Of a stretch of 64,000 nt of DNA, positions 35,483 to 44,227 are shown one piece after another (the first letter of the stretch is position 1; every line of letters begins with the position of its first letter). The notes under the pieces were generated by a model that had not been told where the DNA came from, did no database searches, and was given only the letters and a program-made list of their open reading frames with translations. Position numbers and translations under genes: made by a program. Source of the DNA: Actinomadura xylanilytica (lineage in GTDB: Bacteria; Actinomycetota; Actinomycetes; Streptosporangiales; Streptosporangiaceae); the NCBI RefSeq assembly GCF_030283145.1, contig NZ_JASNWE010000002.1, positions 1,302,001 to 1,366,000 on the forward strand, read 5' to 3'.

Positions 35483-36057
35483 TTCTGTGTCGCCTCCATC
35501 ATGGTGTCCGATTGGTCGGTGTCGGTAAATTTCTGGGCTGCGAAGTGCTCGCTGAGCAGGGACGGTCCATCCGGCACGAACTGCTGGCAGACGAACATGT
35601 GGTTCTTGCGATTGCGTGCCTGTGCCGCCCGCAGTCGGGCAGCCGACTCGTTGACCGCGTCCGGCGCACTGCCCGCACGTTCGATCTCCTTGAGCCTTCG
35701 CCGCAGCTCGCGAAGCTGGCCGAGCATCTGCTCGTGTTCGAGGTTGAGGGTTCCGGAGAAACCGGGGCTCGCGAACGGCGGGGCCATCGACGGACGGATC
35801 AGCGTCTCGTACAGCTCCGCGCTGAAGTCGGCGGCGTACCGCATCGTCGCGGTCGCGGCGTCGTAGAGGACTCCGAGTCGATCGAGTGTCTGTGACAGCT
35901 CGGGCCAGTGGCCGGCCTCGAGCGATTCGCGGGCGTCACCGAGACACGTGTTCATCACGGCCAGGTTCAGGTGGAACGCCTGATGCCCCAGTTTCCAGCG
36001 GATCACGGCATCGTCGGCCCCGGGCGGTCTCTGCCCGAGAGTGTCGGGAGCGGTCAC
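35479..36057 (-). CDS. Unrecognised helical protein, 192 residues
   Basis: This protein is almost entirely alpha-helical and not assigned to a family. It has several His and Glu residues in helix-like settings (WKLGHQAFHLNLAV, LNLEHEQMLGQLREL, LLSEHFAAQ) that could bind a metal or heme, but no known motif matches. The GTG at 36057 overlaps the upstream stop as GTGA and is preferred over an ATG at 36093 inside that gene. The protein is translationally coupled on both sides and is co-transcribed with the PLP decarboxylase, permease and aminotransferase, so it is probably part of one pathway. Confidence 0.6.
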   Translation of the reverse strand: MTAPDTLGQRPPGADDAVIRWKLGHQAFHLNLAVMNTCLGDARESLEAGHWPELSQTLDRLGVLYDAATATMRYAADFSAELYETLIRPSMAPPFASPGFSGTLNLEHEQMLGQLRELRRRLKEIERAGSAPDAVNESAARLRAAQARNRKNHMFVCQQFVPDGPSLLSEHFAAQKFTDTDQSDTMMEATQK

Positions 36058-36398
36058 CGGTGTGCCCCCGCGGCACCGTGGAGATCGAGCCACTTCTCCA
36101 AAGTGCCGTGCGCGACCACCAGGAAGCCGGCCAGCATGTCACAGCGATCCTGGGCCGAAAGCCCCGTCGCCTCCAGATCGTCAAGGACCCGTCGCTGGAC
36201 CTCCACGCAGGACTGCGACCAGGTCGCCAGCTCCGGCCGTTCGCGCACGAGGCGGAAGTAGCTGTCGTACTCCGCTGGGGTGGAGGACCCCGCTGCCGCA
36301 TCGGGCATCCTGCCGTCATCTGGGAGGGATATCGGGCTGATAAGCCCGTAGTCAGGAGGCGCGGTGGTCTCGCTTGTGGTTTGTCCGTCTTGGCCCAT
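36054..36398 (-). CDS. Unrecognised small helical protein, 114 residues
   Basis: This is the first gene of the leftward run. About 40 disordered, Ser/Thr/Pro-rich residues are followed by a helical part (EYDSYFRLVRERPELATWSQ, VQRRVLDDLEATGLS, RCDMLAGFLVVAHGTLEKWL). The ATG at 36398 is chosen because AGGAGA lies seven bases upstream; the longer frame to 36590 lacks such a site. No family is recognised. Its coupling to the next gene and similar helical make-up suggest the two act together, perhaps as a complex. Confidence 0.55.
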   Translation of the reverse strand: MGQDGQTTSETTAPPDYGLISPISLPDDGRMPDAAAGSSTPAEYDSYFRLVRERPELATWSQSCVEVQRRVLDDLEATGLSAQDRCDMLAGFLVVAHGTLEKWLDLHGAAGAHR

Positions 36399-37124
36399 GC
36401 TGAAATCTCCTGATTGCGGGGTGTCCGTAATTTGCACGCTCTCCGGCGGGCGATAGCCCGCCCCGTTGTCGCCTCCTCCTGCTGTGGACGCGTATCGAAC
36501 ACTGACCTGCGATGTCAGATCCTCACAGCAGGGTGCTCCATGATCGGATCGTAAACGGCAATTGCACCGCTCCACGGTACTTCGTCTCATGGGGTGATCA
36601 ATTTTGTAACCTCACCATCCCGTCATGTCAATCTGGCAAGAGGGAAAGTTCAAAGGCGATCTTGACTGTGGCTGAAACTTGGCATTGACGCAACTGGCCA
36701 CCCGTGCTACAAGCACCCACTTCTTCCTCGCTCCGGCCTGGAGTCATGGGGAACAGAGAGCCTTTTTCGGCGTGCCGCGGTCTCGCGGAGTTGCAGGCTG
36801 TGGATGGCTTGGCGATGTTGCCGGCGCGGTAGGGCGCACCGTCCTCGACCTTGCTGTGATCTCGTACCCGAAACTGCCGCTGAAAAAGGCTCGGTGAGCC
36901 CCTCCATCCTGCATGAACGCCAAAATGGACCGGTGCATTCGGCTTCACCTCCTGTTCTTCCGGGGGTAAAGGATTAAGCCCGGCAAGAGCACTTGCGGAC
37001 AGCCGAAATCCGGCACTCTGTGCACGTGGAAAGGGGGCCGTTGTCGTCCTGGACCACCGTCTCCAGTCCTGGCCGGGTCTGGACATTCGACGGGTATCGC
37101 GGAAAAGCTTGATCGGGTAGCTTA
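36399..37124. other. Long intergenic region with possible small gene and promoter
   Basis: These 726 bp upstream of the decarboxylase operon are less GC-rich than the surroundings and contain no clear large gene. Two signals stand out. A rightward promoter-like pair, TTGACG (36685-36690) and TACAAG (36708-36713), has a 17-bp spacer. A near-perfect Shine-Dalgarno sits ahead of a leftward 64-codon frame at 36938. The leftward operon promoter is expected near 36.45-36.65 kb but no convincing boxes were picked out. Confidence 0.5.
36744..36938 (-). CDS. Possible small protein with perfect ribosome site
   Basis: A 64-codon frame opens with ATG at 36938, preceded by AGGAGGTGA, an essentially full anti-16S match at good spacing. 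The sequence begins MHRSILAFMQDGG and becomes Arg/Thr/Pro-rich, with no domain recognised. Other overlapping frames are open too, so only the ribosome site argues for this one. It could be an orphan peptide or leader upstream of the decarboxylase operon. Confidence 0.3.
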   Translation of the reverse strand: MHRSILAFMQDGGAHRAFFSGSFGYEITARSRTVRPTAPATSPSHPQPATPRDRGTPKKALCSP

Positions 37125-37496
37125 ATGATCATGACTACTGAGACGGTAAGGCAGCTGGACCGGAAGCGGTTCGAGGCGCTTCTCGCGCAGGACGCCGACG
37201 CACTGGCGGAGCTGTGCCATCCAGAGTTGATGCTCACCCACACCGACGGGGCGCCCGAGAACTACGAGTCGTACCTCCGCAAGATCAGGGAAAGCGCGTG
37301 GGTCTTCCAGCGCATCGACCACCCTGTCCACCGGATCTCCCTTGTGGGCGACACCGCGGTGGTGCTCGGCGAGATGGACGCCGACTTTACCGTGGGCGGT
37401 GCGGTGAAGCATTTGAGCAATATCACGCTGGCGGTCTGGGTACGCGAAGACGGCAAATGGAGAATGCTGGCCTTTCACCCCACGCCTAAGCAGTGA
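37125..37496 (+). CDS. DUF4440/SnoaL-like NTF2-fold protein
   Basis: This 123-residue single-domain protein has the DUF4440 pattern: RKRFEALLAQDADALAELCH, DTAVVLGEMDADFTVGG and a C-terminal strand WVREDGKWRMLAFHPTP typical of the SnoaL/ketosteroid-isomerase-like superfamily. The role is unknown; members act as isomerases, hydrolases or binding proteins. Either ATG 37125 or ATG 37131 may be used; neither has a strong ribosome site. It stands alone. Confidence 0.8.
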   Translation: MIMTTETVRQLDRKRFEALLAQDADALAELCHPELMLTHTDGAPENYESYLRKIRESAWVFQRIDHPVHRISLVGDTAVVLGEMDADFTVGGAVKHLSNITLAVWVREDGKWRMLAFHPTPKQ

Positions 37497-37757
37497 CCAC
37501 CATGCCCGGCGGAAGGTCCCGGTCAGCCCTACAGCACTGACGATCCGGTGCCTCAGAACCCGCGGGTACGGCGGGCTGCCGGACTGCTGGATCTCCGCTC
37601 TGTCCAGTTCGGCCTGGGCCACGGCCCGTTCGGTCTCGGTCTCGGCGATCCTCCGCGCGATGGACGGGGCCATCCCCGCCCTGATCGTCTGCGGTGGCTG
37701 CCGCTACCGTCAGCGGTGCTAGCTGACGCGCAATGTCCGGTTCGCTATCTTCGTTCC

Positions 37758-39755
37758 ATGCACGGTGAACCCGGGGAGACCGTCGCCGGCCGCTACCGGA
37801 TTCTCGGGCTCATCGGGCGCGGCGGCATGGGCCGAGTGTGGCGCGCGTATGACGCCGAGCTCGATCGCGAGGTCGCCGTCAAGGAGCTGCTGCTGTCCGA
37901 CGCGATCGACGACACCGAGCGCCGCGAGTGGTACGCCCGGGCCGCCCGCGAGGCGCGCGCCGCTGCCCGCCTGCACCATCCCGGCATCGTGGCCCTGTAC
38001 GACCGGGTGATCGGCGACGACGGCCGCCCGTGGTTGGTGATGGAGCTGGTCGCGGGGCGGTCGCTGGACGACGTGCTGCGTACCGGCGGGCCGCTGCCCG
38101 TACGGCGGGTGGCGGACATCGGCCGTCAGATGCTGGACGCGCTCGCCGCCGCACACGCCAAGGGCATCGTGCACCGCGACGTCAAGCCGGCGAACGTGCT
38201 GCTGGACGGCGACCGCGTGGTCCTCACCGACTTCGGCATCGCCGCGCTGGAGGGCGACGCCACGCTAACGAAGTCCGGCGTCCAGCTCGGCACCCCCGCG
38301 TACATGTCACCGGAGCAGGTCCGCGGCCACTCCGCCACGCCGCGGTCGGATCTGTGGGCGCTCGGCGCCACCCTGTACGCCGCGGTCGAGGGCCGCCCCC
38401 CGTTCCAGGGCCCGACGCACGGCGCGGTCTTCGTCGCCATCGCCACCGAAGACCCACCGCCGCCGATCCACGCCGGCCCCCTGACGGACGTCCTCACCGG
38501 CCTCCTCAACAAGGATCCCGACGCCCGGCCTACTCCTGAGTCCGTCCGCGACCTCCTCATTCCGCACGCCGCGCCACCGCCCGCCGCGCCTCCCGAGTCC
38601 GCGCCCGGCCCATCCGGTGAGCCGTCACCGAAGCGTTCCGGGTCAGCGCCGCATTCGGTGCCGCCCGGCTCGTACGGCGGCACGGTCCGGGCGGGCACCG
38701 AGGTCCTGCACGGGACCGGAAGCCGCCTCCGGCGCGGGCGAGTCGTGGCCATCGTCGCGGGCACCGTCGTCACGCTCGCCGTCGTCGTCGGCATCGCCGT
38801 ACGGGCCGGGACGGGTGGCGCCTCCGTGCCCCCGCACGTTCCGACCGCCATCCCGGCCGACCGCCTGCTCGACACCGACTCGGGCGGGGTCTGGGGCGTG
38901 GCGTTCAGCCCGGACGGCAAGATGCTCGCCAGCGCCGACGACGAAGACGCCGTCCGGCTGTGGGACACCGCCACGGGACGACAGACCGCCGTACTGACCA
39001 GCGGCACCGACGACCCCGACAAGTCCCGGCATGTCGTGGTGTTCAGCCCGGACGGGAAAACGCTGGCCACCGAGGACGACAACGGCAGCATCCAGCTCTG
39101 GGACGTCGCTTCCAGACGGGTCGTCACCACCCTCAGCAACCCGAAGGGCGAGAGCGCCACTTCCGCGACGTTCAGCCCGGACGGCACGACCCTCGCCGTC
39201 GCCTCCTTCTGGTTCGGGGACAACGCGGCGATCAGGTCCGGTGTGCGGCTCTGGGACATCGCCACCCGGCGGAACACCGCCACCACCCCGACCAAAAGCA
39301 GCTTCATCTTCGAGATCGCGTTGAGCCCGGACGGCCGGACGCTGGCGTACGGCGACGGCGACCACATCCGCCTTTGGGACGTCACCGGACGCAGACTGAA
39401 AAGCCCGATCAACACCCATCGCGATGTCGACGCAGTGGCCTTCAGTCCCGACGGGAAGACCGTGGCCGGTGCCGGCGCCAAAGTCAGCGTCGAAACCTGG
39501 GACGTCGCCACGCACGAGCCCGGCGAACGCTTCGCCGGCGGCACGAGCGGCAAGGTCGTGTTCAGCCCCGACGGCCGTTACCTGGCCGCCTGCGACGAGG
39601 AGCACGGCCCGACCGCCACGGTCTGGGACGCGCGAACCGGCAAGGAGGTCCACGCGTTCGGCTCGCTGAGAGGCTTCTCGGTGGCGTTCAGCCCGGACGG
39701 CAAGACGCTGGCCGGTGGCGGTTCGGACGGCCGCATCCACCTGTGGCGGCTGTGA
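37758..39755 (+). CDS. Membrane Ser/Thr protein kinase with WD40 domain (third)
   Basis: This 665-residue protein has a kinase domain (about 10-275) with LIGRGGMGRVWRA, VAVKELLL, HRDVKPANVLLD and DFGIAAL, closer to PknB-type kinases than the pair at 14.4-18.3 kb. A Pro-rich linker, one transmembrane helix near 335-355 (VVAIVAGTVVTLAVVVGIAV) and a WD40 propeller with repeated FSPDGK...LWD units follow. The ATG at 37758 begins the conserved part. It is monocistronic. The presumed role is phosphorylation signalling triggered by ligands of the outer propeller; targets are unknown. Confidence 0.9.
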   Translation: MHGEPGETVAGRYRILGLIGRGGMGRVWRAYDAELDREVAVKELLLSDAIDDTERREWYARAAREARAAARLHHPGIVALYDRVIGDDGRPWLVMELVAGRSLDDVLRTGGPLPVRRVADIGRQMLDALAAAHAKGIVHRDVKPANVLLDGDRVVLTDFGIAALEGDATLTKSGVQLGTPAYMSPEQVRGHSATPRSDLWALGATLYAAVEGRPPFQGPTHGAVFVAIATEDPPPPIHAGPLTDVLTGLLNKDPDARPTPESVRDLLIPHAAPPPAAPPESAPGPSGEPSPKRSGSAPHSVPPGSYGGTVRAGTEVLHGTGSRLRRGRVVAIVAGTVVTLAVVVGIAVRAGTGGASVPPHVPTAIPADRLLDTDSGGVWGVAFSPDGKMLASADDEDAVRLWDTATGRQTAVLTSGTDDPDKSRHVVVFSPDGKTLATEDDNGSIQLWDVASRRVVTTLSNPKGESATSATFSPDGTTLAVASFWFGDNAAIRSGVRLWDIATRRNTATTPTKSSFIFEIALSPDGRTLAYGDGDHIRLWDVTGRRLKSPINTHRDVDAVAFSPDGKTVAGAGAKVSVETWDVATHEPGERFAGGTSGKVVFSPDGRYLAACDEEHGPTATVWDARTGKEVHAFGSLRGFSVAFSPDGKTLAGGGSDGRIHLWRL

Positions 39756-40005
39756 CGCCCCACTCCGACACGGGCTCGGGGCGGCTGCTGCTTCGCGTGT
39801 ACGCCTCGTCCATGGCGGGCAGCGGGGAACCGACCGGCAAGCCTCATCGCATCGTCATTGGTCCACAGTCGAAGACTGTCCCGGGGAGCAACCGCGCCCG
39901 CCTGGAAAGGTTCCGGGCGGCCGGTGCCGGAAGTGGACAGTTGATCTTGTTCTGCGGGTGGCGTGGGGTGGGCATACTGCGAACGCAAAAGATCTGATCT
40001 TGTGG

Positions 40006-41142
40006 ATGGGACGGATGCTCGCACGGGGGACGGCCGGGCCGTCGGATTACGCGCTCGCGCATACGGTGCTCCGCTTCACGGTCGCGCTGCGCTGCGGCGG
40101 CGTGTCGGCAGCGATCATCTCAGTGGCGATCGACAGCGGGGCCGGGGTCTCACGGGAAGGGCAGGGGTGGGCGCTCGGCGGGCTGGCCTGTTGGGCGGCG
40201 TTCTTCACCGTGCGGGCACTCCGGCACGGGCTGACATTCCTGCTGGTGGTGGGCGACACGGTGGTGGTGGCGCTGGTGCTGCTCGCGCAGAGCCGGCTGG
40301 TGCCCGTCGCGGCGGTGGTGGACGAGACCACTTGGGCGATCATGCTGGCCAGCACCGCCATCTACGTGGCGCAGCTCGCTGTTCCTCAGGTGGCGGGGCT
40401 GGCGTTGGCCGCGGTGACCATCGCCGCGTACATGGCCGGAGTGCCGGCGTCGACGAGCCAGGTACGGGTCCTGTTCGTCCAGGCGCTCGTGGTGAACGCC
40501 CTCATGTGGTTGCTCCGGCGTGGTGGGAACCGGGCGGACACACTGGTCGCCCATCGTGACCGGGATCGGCGGCAGGCGATGGCGGAGGCCGCACGCCGGG
40601 CGGACGAACGCCTTTACCGGGCGGAGATGCACGACTCGGTGCTGGCCACGCTGACCATGGTCGCCTCCGGGGCGGTCCGGGGCGGGTCGCCTGTGCTGGC
40701 CCAGGGCGCGCACCGGGCGCTGGCGGTGCTGGAGGAGTTCTCCGGTCCTGGGCTTTCGGACGAGACGGTCGAGTTGGGGCCGTTGCTAGGACGGGTCGCC
40801 TCTGAGGCACCGGTGGCCGTTGAGTGTTCGTTCGCGGAGCCCGTCGGTGTGCCTGAGCAGATCTCGGTGGCGATTGCCGGTGCGGTCGGAGAAGCGCTGA
40901 GGAACGTCGCCGCACATGCTGGAGTGCGTTGGGCTTTCGTGTGCGCTGAAGGGGATGGTTCGGGAGCGACCGTGGTGGTGGCCGACCGGGGGTCGGGTTT
41001 CGACCCGGCGAGGGTGGCGGTGGGGCGGCGGGGGATCAGTTGCTCGATCATCGAGCGGATGGTGCTCGTGGGCGGCACGGCCTCGGTGGAGTCGCGGCCG
41101 GGGGAAGGGACCACGGTCACCCTGCGGTGGCCGCATGGCTGA
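40006..41142 (+). CDS. Sensor histidine kinase
   Basis: This 378-residue protein has about six membrane helices (residues 20-175), then a dimerisation helix with candidate phospho-His in LYRAEMHDSVLATLTM. The HATPase domain has N box ALRNVAAHAGVR and G boxes ADRGSGFDP and VGRRGISCSIIERM. It resembles the NarL-type kinase class. The ATG at 40006 lacks a clear ribosome site; the ATG at 40015 is an alternative. It overlaps the next gene by 8 bp and heads a trio with a degenerate kinase-like protein and a LuxR-type regulator, shortly upstream of the thiopeptide cluster. Confidence 0.87.
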   Translation: MGRMLARGTAGPSDYALAHTVLRFTVALRCGGVSAAIISVAIDSGAGVSREGQGWALGGLACWAAFFTVRALRHGLTFLLVVGDTVVVALVLLAQSRLVPVAAVVDETTWAIMLASTAIYVAQLAVPQVAGLALAAVTIAAYMAGVPASTSQVRVLFVQALVVNALMWLLRRGGNRADTLVAHRDRDRRQAMAEAARRADERLYRAEMHDSVLATLTMVASGAVRGGSPVLAQGAHRALAVLEEFSGPGLSDETVELGPLLGRVASEAPVAVECSFAEPVGVPEQISVAIAGAVGEALRNVAAHAGVRWAFVCAEGDGSGATVVVADRGSGFDPARVAVGRRGISCSIIERMVLVGGTASVESRPGEGTTVTLRWPHG

Positions 41143-42241
41143 GGTGTCGGCCGCGGCTCCGTTCGCGATCAGATTCCACCGGGCGTATGACGTGGCCACG
41201 GTCATCACGGTGGTGCTGTGGCAGGTGGGGGCGGCCGGTTCGGCGTTGGTCGTCTACCACGGCCAGTACCGCTCGCCCGGCGGCGCGGTGGTGATCTGGG
41301 CGGTGCAGCTCCTGGTCATCGCGGCGGGGGCGGGGCTGTTGTTCCGGCCGGCCAAGGGGACGACCGTGGCCGTCCTGCTGGTGATCGACCTGGCCACGGA
41401 CCTGGCGATGGCGGTCAACTGCCCGGCGGGCGAGCTTCTGCGGATCAACTGGGCGCCGGCCACCACCGGCCTGATCGGTGTGCTCCTCCTGCTGCACCGC
41501 CGCGTCCGCGAGGTGGTGCTGTTGCAGGCGGTGATCGCGGCGATCACGCTTGCGGTGCTGGTGGCCACGGACGACCTGGACCGGTACGGCGCGGCCGGCT
41601 TCGTGACGCTGCTGTACGCGTCCGGCAGCATCCAGCTCGCGATGATCACCGGAGCCGGCGTGTTCCGGGCCAGTGGGGGGATGGCGGCCGCCGCGGCCGC
41701 CGAACGCTGGGAGACCGCGCGGCGCGAAGCCGTCATCGCCGAGGTCTCGGCGGCGCGGCAGCTGCGCTACCAGGAAGCCCGCGAGATGATCACGCCGGTC
41801 CTGCGCGGGCTGGCGGACGGGACGGTGGATCCCGCCGAACCGGCGGTGCGACAGCGGTCCCGAGCGGCCGAGGCCATGCTCCGGCAGTTGCTGGCCGAGC
41901 AGGAGGACATCCCCGATCCGGTCGTCCGGGTCCTGCGCCCGGGTGTCGACGAGGCCATGCGCCGGGGTGTCGCCGTCGATCTGGTCATGGTCGGAGCGGC
42001 GCCCGCGCTGGACGAACGGACGGCCGCCGCGCTCGCCGAGTATCCGCTGGCCGTGCTCGCGCGCACGCGGGAGCACGCGCGTGTCACCGTCGTCGTGGAC
42101 GGAGCGGGGGCGGTCAGCGTCTCGGTGCTGGCCGACGGTGCCGCCTGGGTACCGCGGTGTCTGATGACCGGCGAGGTGAGCGTCACCAGCGACCGTGACG
42201 GGGAGCTGCTCTGGTTGGAGGTTCGTTGGAAAGGGCCGTGA
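41135..42241 (+). CDS. Kinase-like membrane protein lacking catalytic motifs
   Basis: This 368-residue protein has six membrane helices and a C-terminal cytoplasmic half laid out like the preceding kinase, with a dimerisation-like helix SAARQLRYQEAREMITPVL and an ATPase-like end (VSVTSDRDGELLWLEVRW). No phospho-acceptor His is present, and N and G boxes are absent. It is probably a degenerate paralogue that pairs with the kinase or regulator as a sensory or scaffold subunit. Both ends overlap neighbours (8 bp and 4 bp), which supports a stoichiometric complex. The function is inferred from architecture alone. Confidence 0.72.
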   Translation: MAEVSAAAPFAIRFHRAYDVATVITVVLWQVGAAGSALVVYHGQYRSPGGAVVIWAVQLLVIAAGAGLLFRPAKGTTVAVLLVIDLATDLAMAVNCPAGELLRINWAPATTGLIGVLLLLHRRVREVVLLQAVIAAITLAVLVATDDLDRYGAAGFVTLLYASGSIQLAMITGAGVFRASGGMAAAAAAERWETARREAVIAEVSAARQLRYQEAREMITPVLRGLADGTVDPAEPAVRQRSRAAEAMLRQLLAEQEDIPDPVVRVLRPGVDEAMRRGVAVDLVMVGAAPALDERTAAALAEYPLAVLARTREHARVTVVVDGAGAVSVSVLADGAAWVPRCLMTGEVSVTSDRDGELLWLEVRWKGP

Positions 42242-42864
42242 CCATCGCCGTCATCGACGACCAGGATGTCGTGCTGTCCGGGGTGGAGATGTGGATCTCC
42301 GCGGACCCGGAGCGCCGGGTCGAGATCGTGCACACAGGGGCCGATCTCGGCGGGCTGGACGCCGGCCCCGCGGCCGACGCCGACGTGCTGGTCATCGACC
42401 TGCGCATCGACGGCGAGCTCGTGCTGGACCAGATCGCCGAGCTGACCGCGCGGGGACGCCGGGTCGTGGTCTTCTCCCAGCACGCGGACGCCGAGACCGT
42501 CTACCGCGCCGAGATGGCGGGCGCGCTGGCGTACCTGACCAAGGAGACCAGCGAGGGCCGACGCCATCTCATCGAGGCGATCCTGGCGGTCGCTGCGGGG
42601 GAGACCTACACCACTCCGGCACAGGCCGGCGCGATGCTCGGCGACGACCGGCCGAGGTTCTCCGAGCAGGAGCTGCGAACCATGCGCCTCTGGCTCGGCG
42701 GTCTGACCCGGGCGGGGGTCGCCCGGCAGATGGGCATCAGCGAGCACACCGTCAAGCAGTACCTCGAAAGGGCGCGGGAGAAGTACGCCCGGGCGGGACG
42801 GGAAGCCACCACGCGGGTCGATCTCTACCGGGAGGCTCGCCGGGACGGCATCTTCGTCGACTGA
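42238..42864 (+). CDS. LuxR-type response regulator
   Basis: This 208-residue protein has a receiver domain with acidic residues in IAVIDDQDVVLSGV, phospho-acceptor Asp in VLVIDLRIDGE, Ser/Thr in VVVFSQHAD and Lys in AYLTKETSEG. The C-terminal HTH (GLTRAGVARQMGISEHTVKQ) resembles sigma-4/LuxR folds but lacks the usual LTxRExEVL start. The GTG at 42238 overlaps the previous stop as GTGA and is preferred over TTG 42226. It is the output of the sensor trio and ends 18 bp from the converging oxygenase gene. Control of the nearby thiopeptide genes is possible but not shown. Confidence 0.83.
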   Translation: MTIAVIDDQDVVLSGVEMWISADPERRVEIVHTGADLGGLDAGPAADADVLVIDLRIDGELVLDQIAELTARGRRVVVFSQHADAETVYRAEMAGALAYLTKETSEGRRHLIEAILAVAAGETYTTPAQAGAMLGDDRPRFSEQELRTMRLWLGGLTRAGVARQMGISEHTVKQYLERAREKYARAGREATTRVDLYREARRDGIFVD

Positions 42865-42882
42865 ACCGGGGCGGTGGCCGTG

Positions 42883-44082
42883 TTACGAGGCGGGTTCGGC
42901 GATGCCCTCATCTACCAGCGTGCGCAGCAAGCGCCGGGCCACATCGGGAGTCGTCGTCGTGGCCAGTTCTCCGGACGTCAGCGGGACGCCGGGGCGGTCG
43001 ATCAGCCGCAGCACCGCTCCGGCGGCCGGGTCGGGGATCCGCAGGTCGCGGTCGCCCAAGTGCAGCACGACGCCGTTGTCGGACTTGGTGAGGGCCAGCA
43101 CCGCGCCGGGGACGCCGGTCACCGAGTCCACGTCGGACGCGGCGACGGCGGCGGCGACAGCGGGACGGCGCGGTCCCGACTGGGCGCGCAACTGGCCGGC
43201 ACGGAGCTTCTGCGCCGCCTGCTCGACATCGAGATCGGCCAGCCAACGGGCGAAGCGTTCGGCGGTATCGCCGACCGGGCCGTCCAGCCCGCGTTCGTTG
43301 AGACCGGGCGGGAGCGCGACCCGGAACTCGGGATCTTCCGCCGCGAGGTCGAGGAGCCGCTCGAGCGCCCAGTGCCGGGTGAATTGGAGAACTCCGAGGC
43401 TGACGTGGAGTGACGTCCCCGATTCCGCGTATCCGTTGTGAATCCAGCCACGAGGAACCCATAGGACGTCGCCGGGCGAGAGTCGGATGCTCAGAAACGG
43501 GGTGCCCTTCTCGAAACGCTTCCGTTCCGCGGCGGGAACCGGAATTCTCCCCCACCGGTGCCGGGGGAGCGGATCCTGGAAGGCGGGAGCGTGTAGTTCC
43601 CAGGTCTTGTGCCCGGCGGTCTGCATGATGAAGACCGCCTCGGTGTCCCAGTGATGGGCGAATCCCTGGCTTTCCGGCGGGGTCAGGAACGCGTGTGCGT
43701 AGAGGGGGTGCCCGAGTTCGGACGACAGCAGCCGGGTGAAGCGGCCGAGGGGTCGCCAAGTCCGGTGCAGCCCCATGAGCAGCAGCGTGTGCCCGGTGCG
43801 CAGCCGCTCGCCGATCCGGCGGGCGTCCAGGTTCCCGGCCGCGCCCGGGAACGCGGTCATGTCGGGGAGCATCAGGCTGCCGGGCTCGGCCATCGCGTCG
43901 TCCTTGGCCATCGTGATCGAGGAGGCCGGCAGGCCGTGGTCGCCGATGAGCCGGTCGACGTCCCCGACGCCGAGCAGCGCCGTCGCCGCCACCGGGTCGC
44001 CGTGGTGGACCTCGGGGACCTCCGGCCATTGTTCGGCGAATGCTCCGGGCCGTGCAGTGAGGTGGGCGAGGGCGCTTTCCAT
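42883..44082 (-). CDS. JmjC/cupin-type 2OG oxygenase (ribosomal-oxygenase-like)
   Basis: This 399-residue protein has a JmjC-like barrel (about 85-235): iron ligands His144-x-Asp146 in GFAHHWDTEAV and distal His215 in PRGWIHNGYAE, with 2OG-contacting residues likely in HKTWELHAP. The C-terminal 160 residues form a dimerisation and winged-helix-like part. The layout matches Cupin_4/YcfD-type oxygenases, which hydroxylate ribosomal proteins and sometimes RiPP peptides. The ATG at 44082 has GGAG six bases upstream; ATG 44148 would add 22 residues without one. It is divergent from the thiopeptide precursor, so it may hydroxylate the peptide or protect the host target. Confidence 0.82.
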   Translation of the reverse strand: MESALAHLTARPGAFAEQWPEVPEVHHGDPVAATALLGVGDVDRLIGDHGLPASSITMAKDDAMAEPGSLMLPDMTAFPGAAGNLDARRIGERLRTGHTLLLMGLHRTWRPLGRFTRLLSSELGHPLYAHAFLTPPESQGFAHHWDTEAVFIMQTAGHKTWELHAPAFQDPLPRHRWGRIPVPAAERKRFEKGTPFLSIRLSPGDVLWVPRGWIHNGYAESGTSLHVSLGVLQFTRHWALERLLDLAAEDPEFRVALPPGLNERGLDGPVGDTAERFARWLADLDVEQAAQKLRAGQLRAQSGPRRPAVAAAVAASDVDSVTGVPGAVLALTKSDNGVVLHLGDRDLRIPDPAAGAVLRLIDRPGVPLTSGELATTTTPDVARRLLRTLVDEGIAEPAS

Positions 44083-44186
44083 ATGGTCTCCGAGGGCCGT
44101 GGTCTCGTGGTCCGTCCCAGGGCCATGATGCGGCTGCCGGTTATTCATGACAAGAGCGGTCAGCCGGGCAGATGCGGCTGCGCCGT

Positions 44187-44227
44187 AAGGTGTACACCGA
44201 GTCGTAGACGTTTTCCGAAAAGGTGTA
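44187..44227. promoter_or_regulatory. Repeated AAGGTGTA boxes upstream of the precursor gene
   Basis: AAGGTGTA occurs at 44187-44194 and 44220-44227, 33 bp apart (about three helical turns). The first copy is part of the perfect palindrome GGTGTACACC (44189-44198). Both lie in the unusually AT-rich intergenic stretch between the divergent oxygenase and precursor genes, where an activator of the cluster would bind. The LuxR-type regulator at 55314-55970 is the nearest candidate. Confidence 0.45.
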
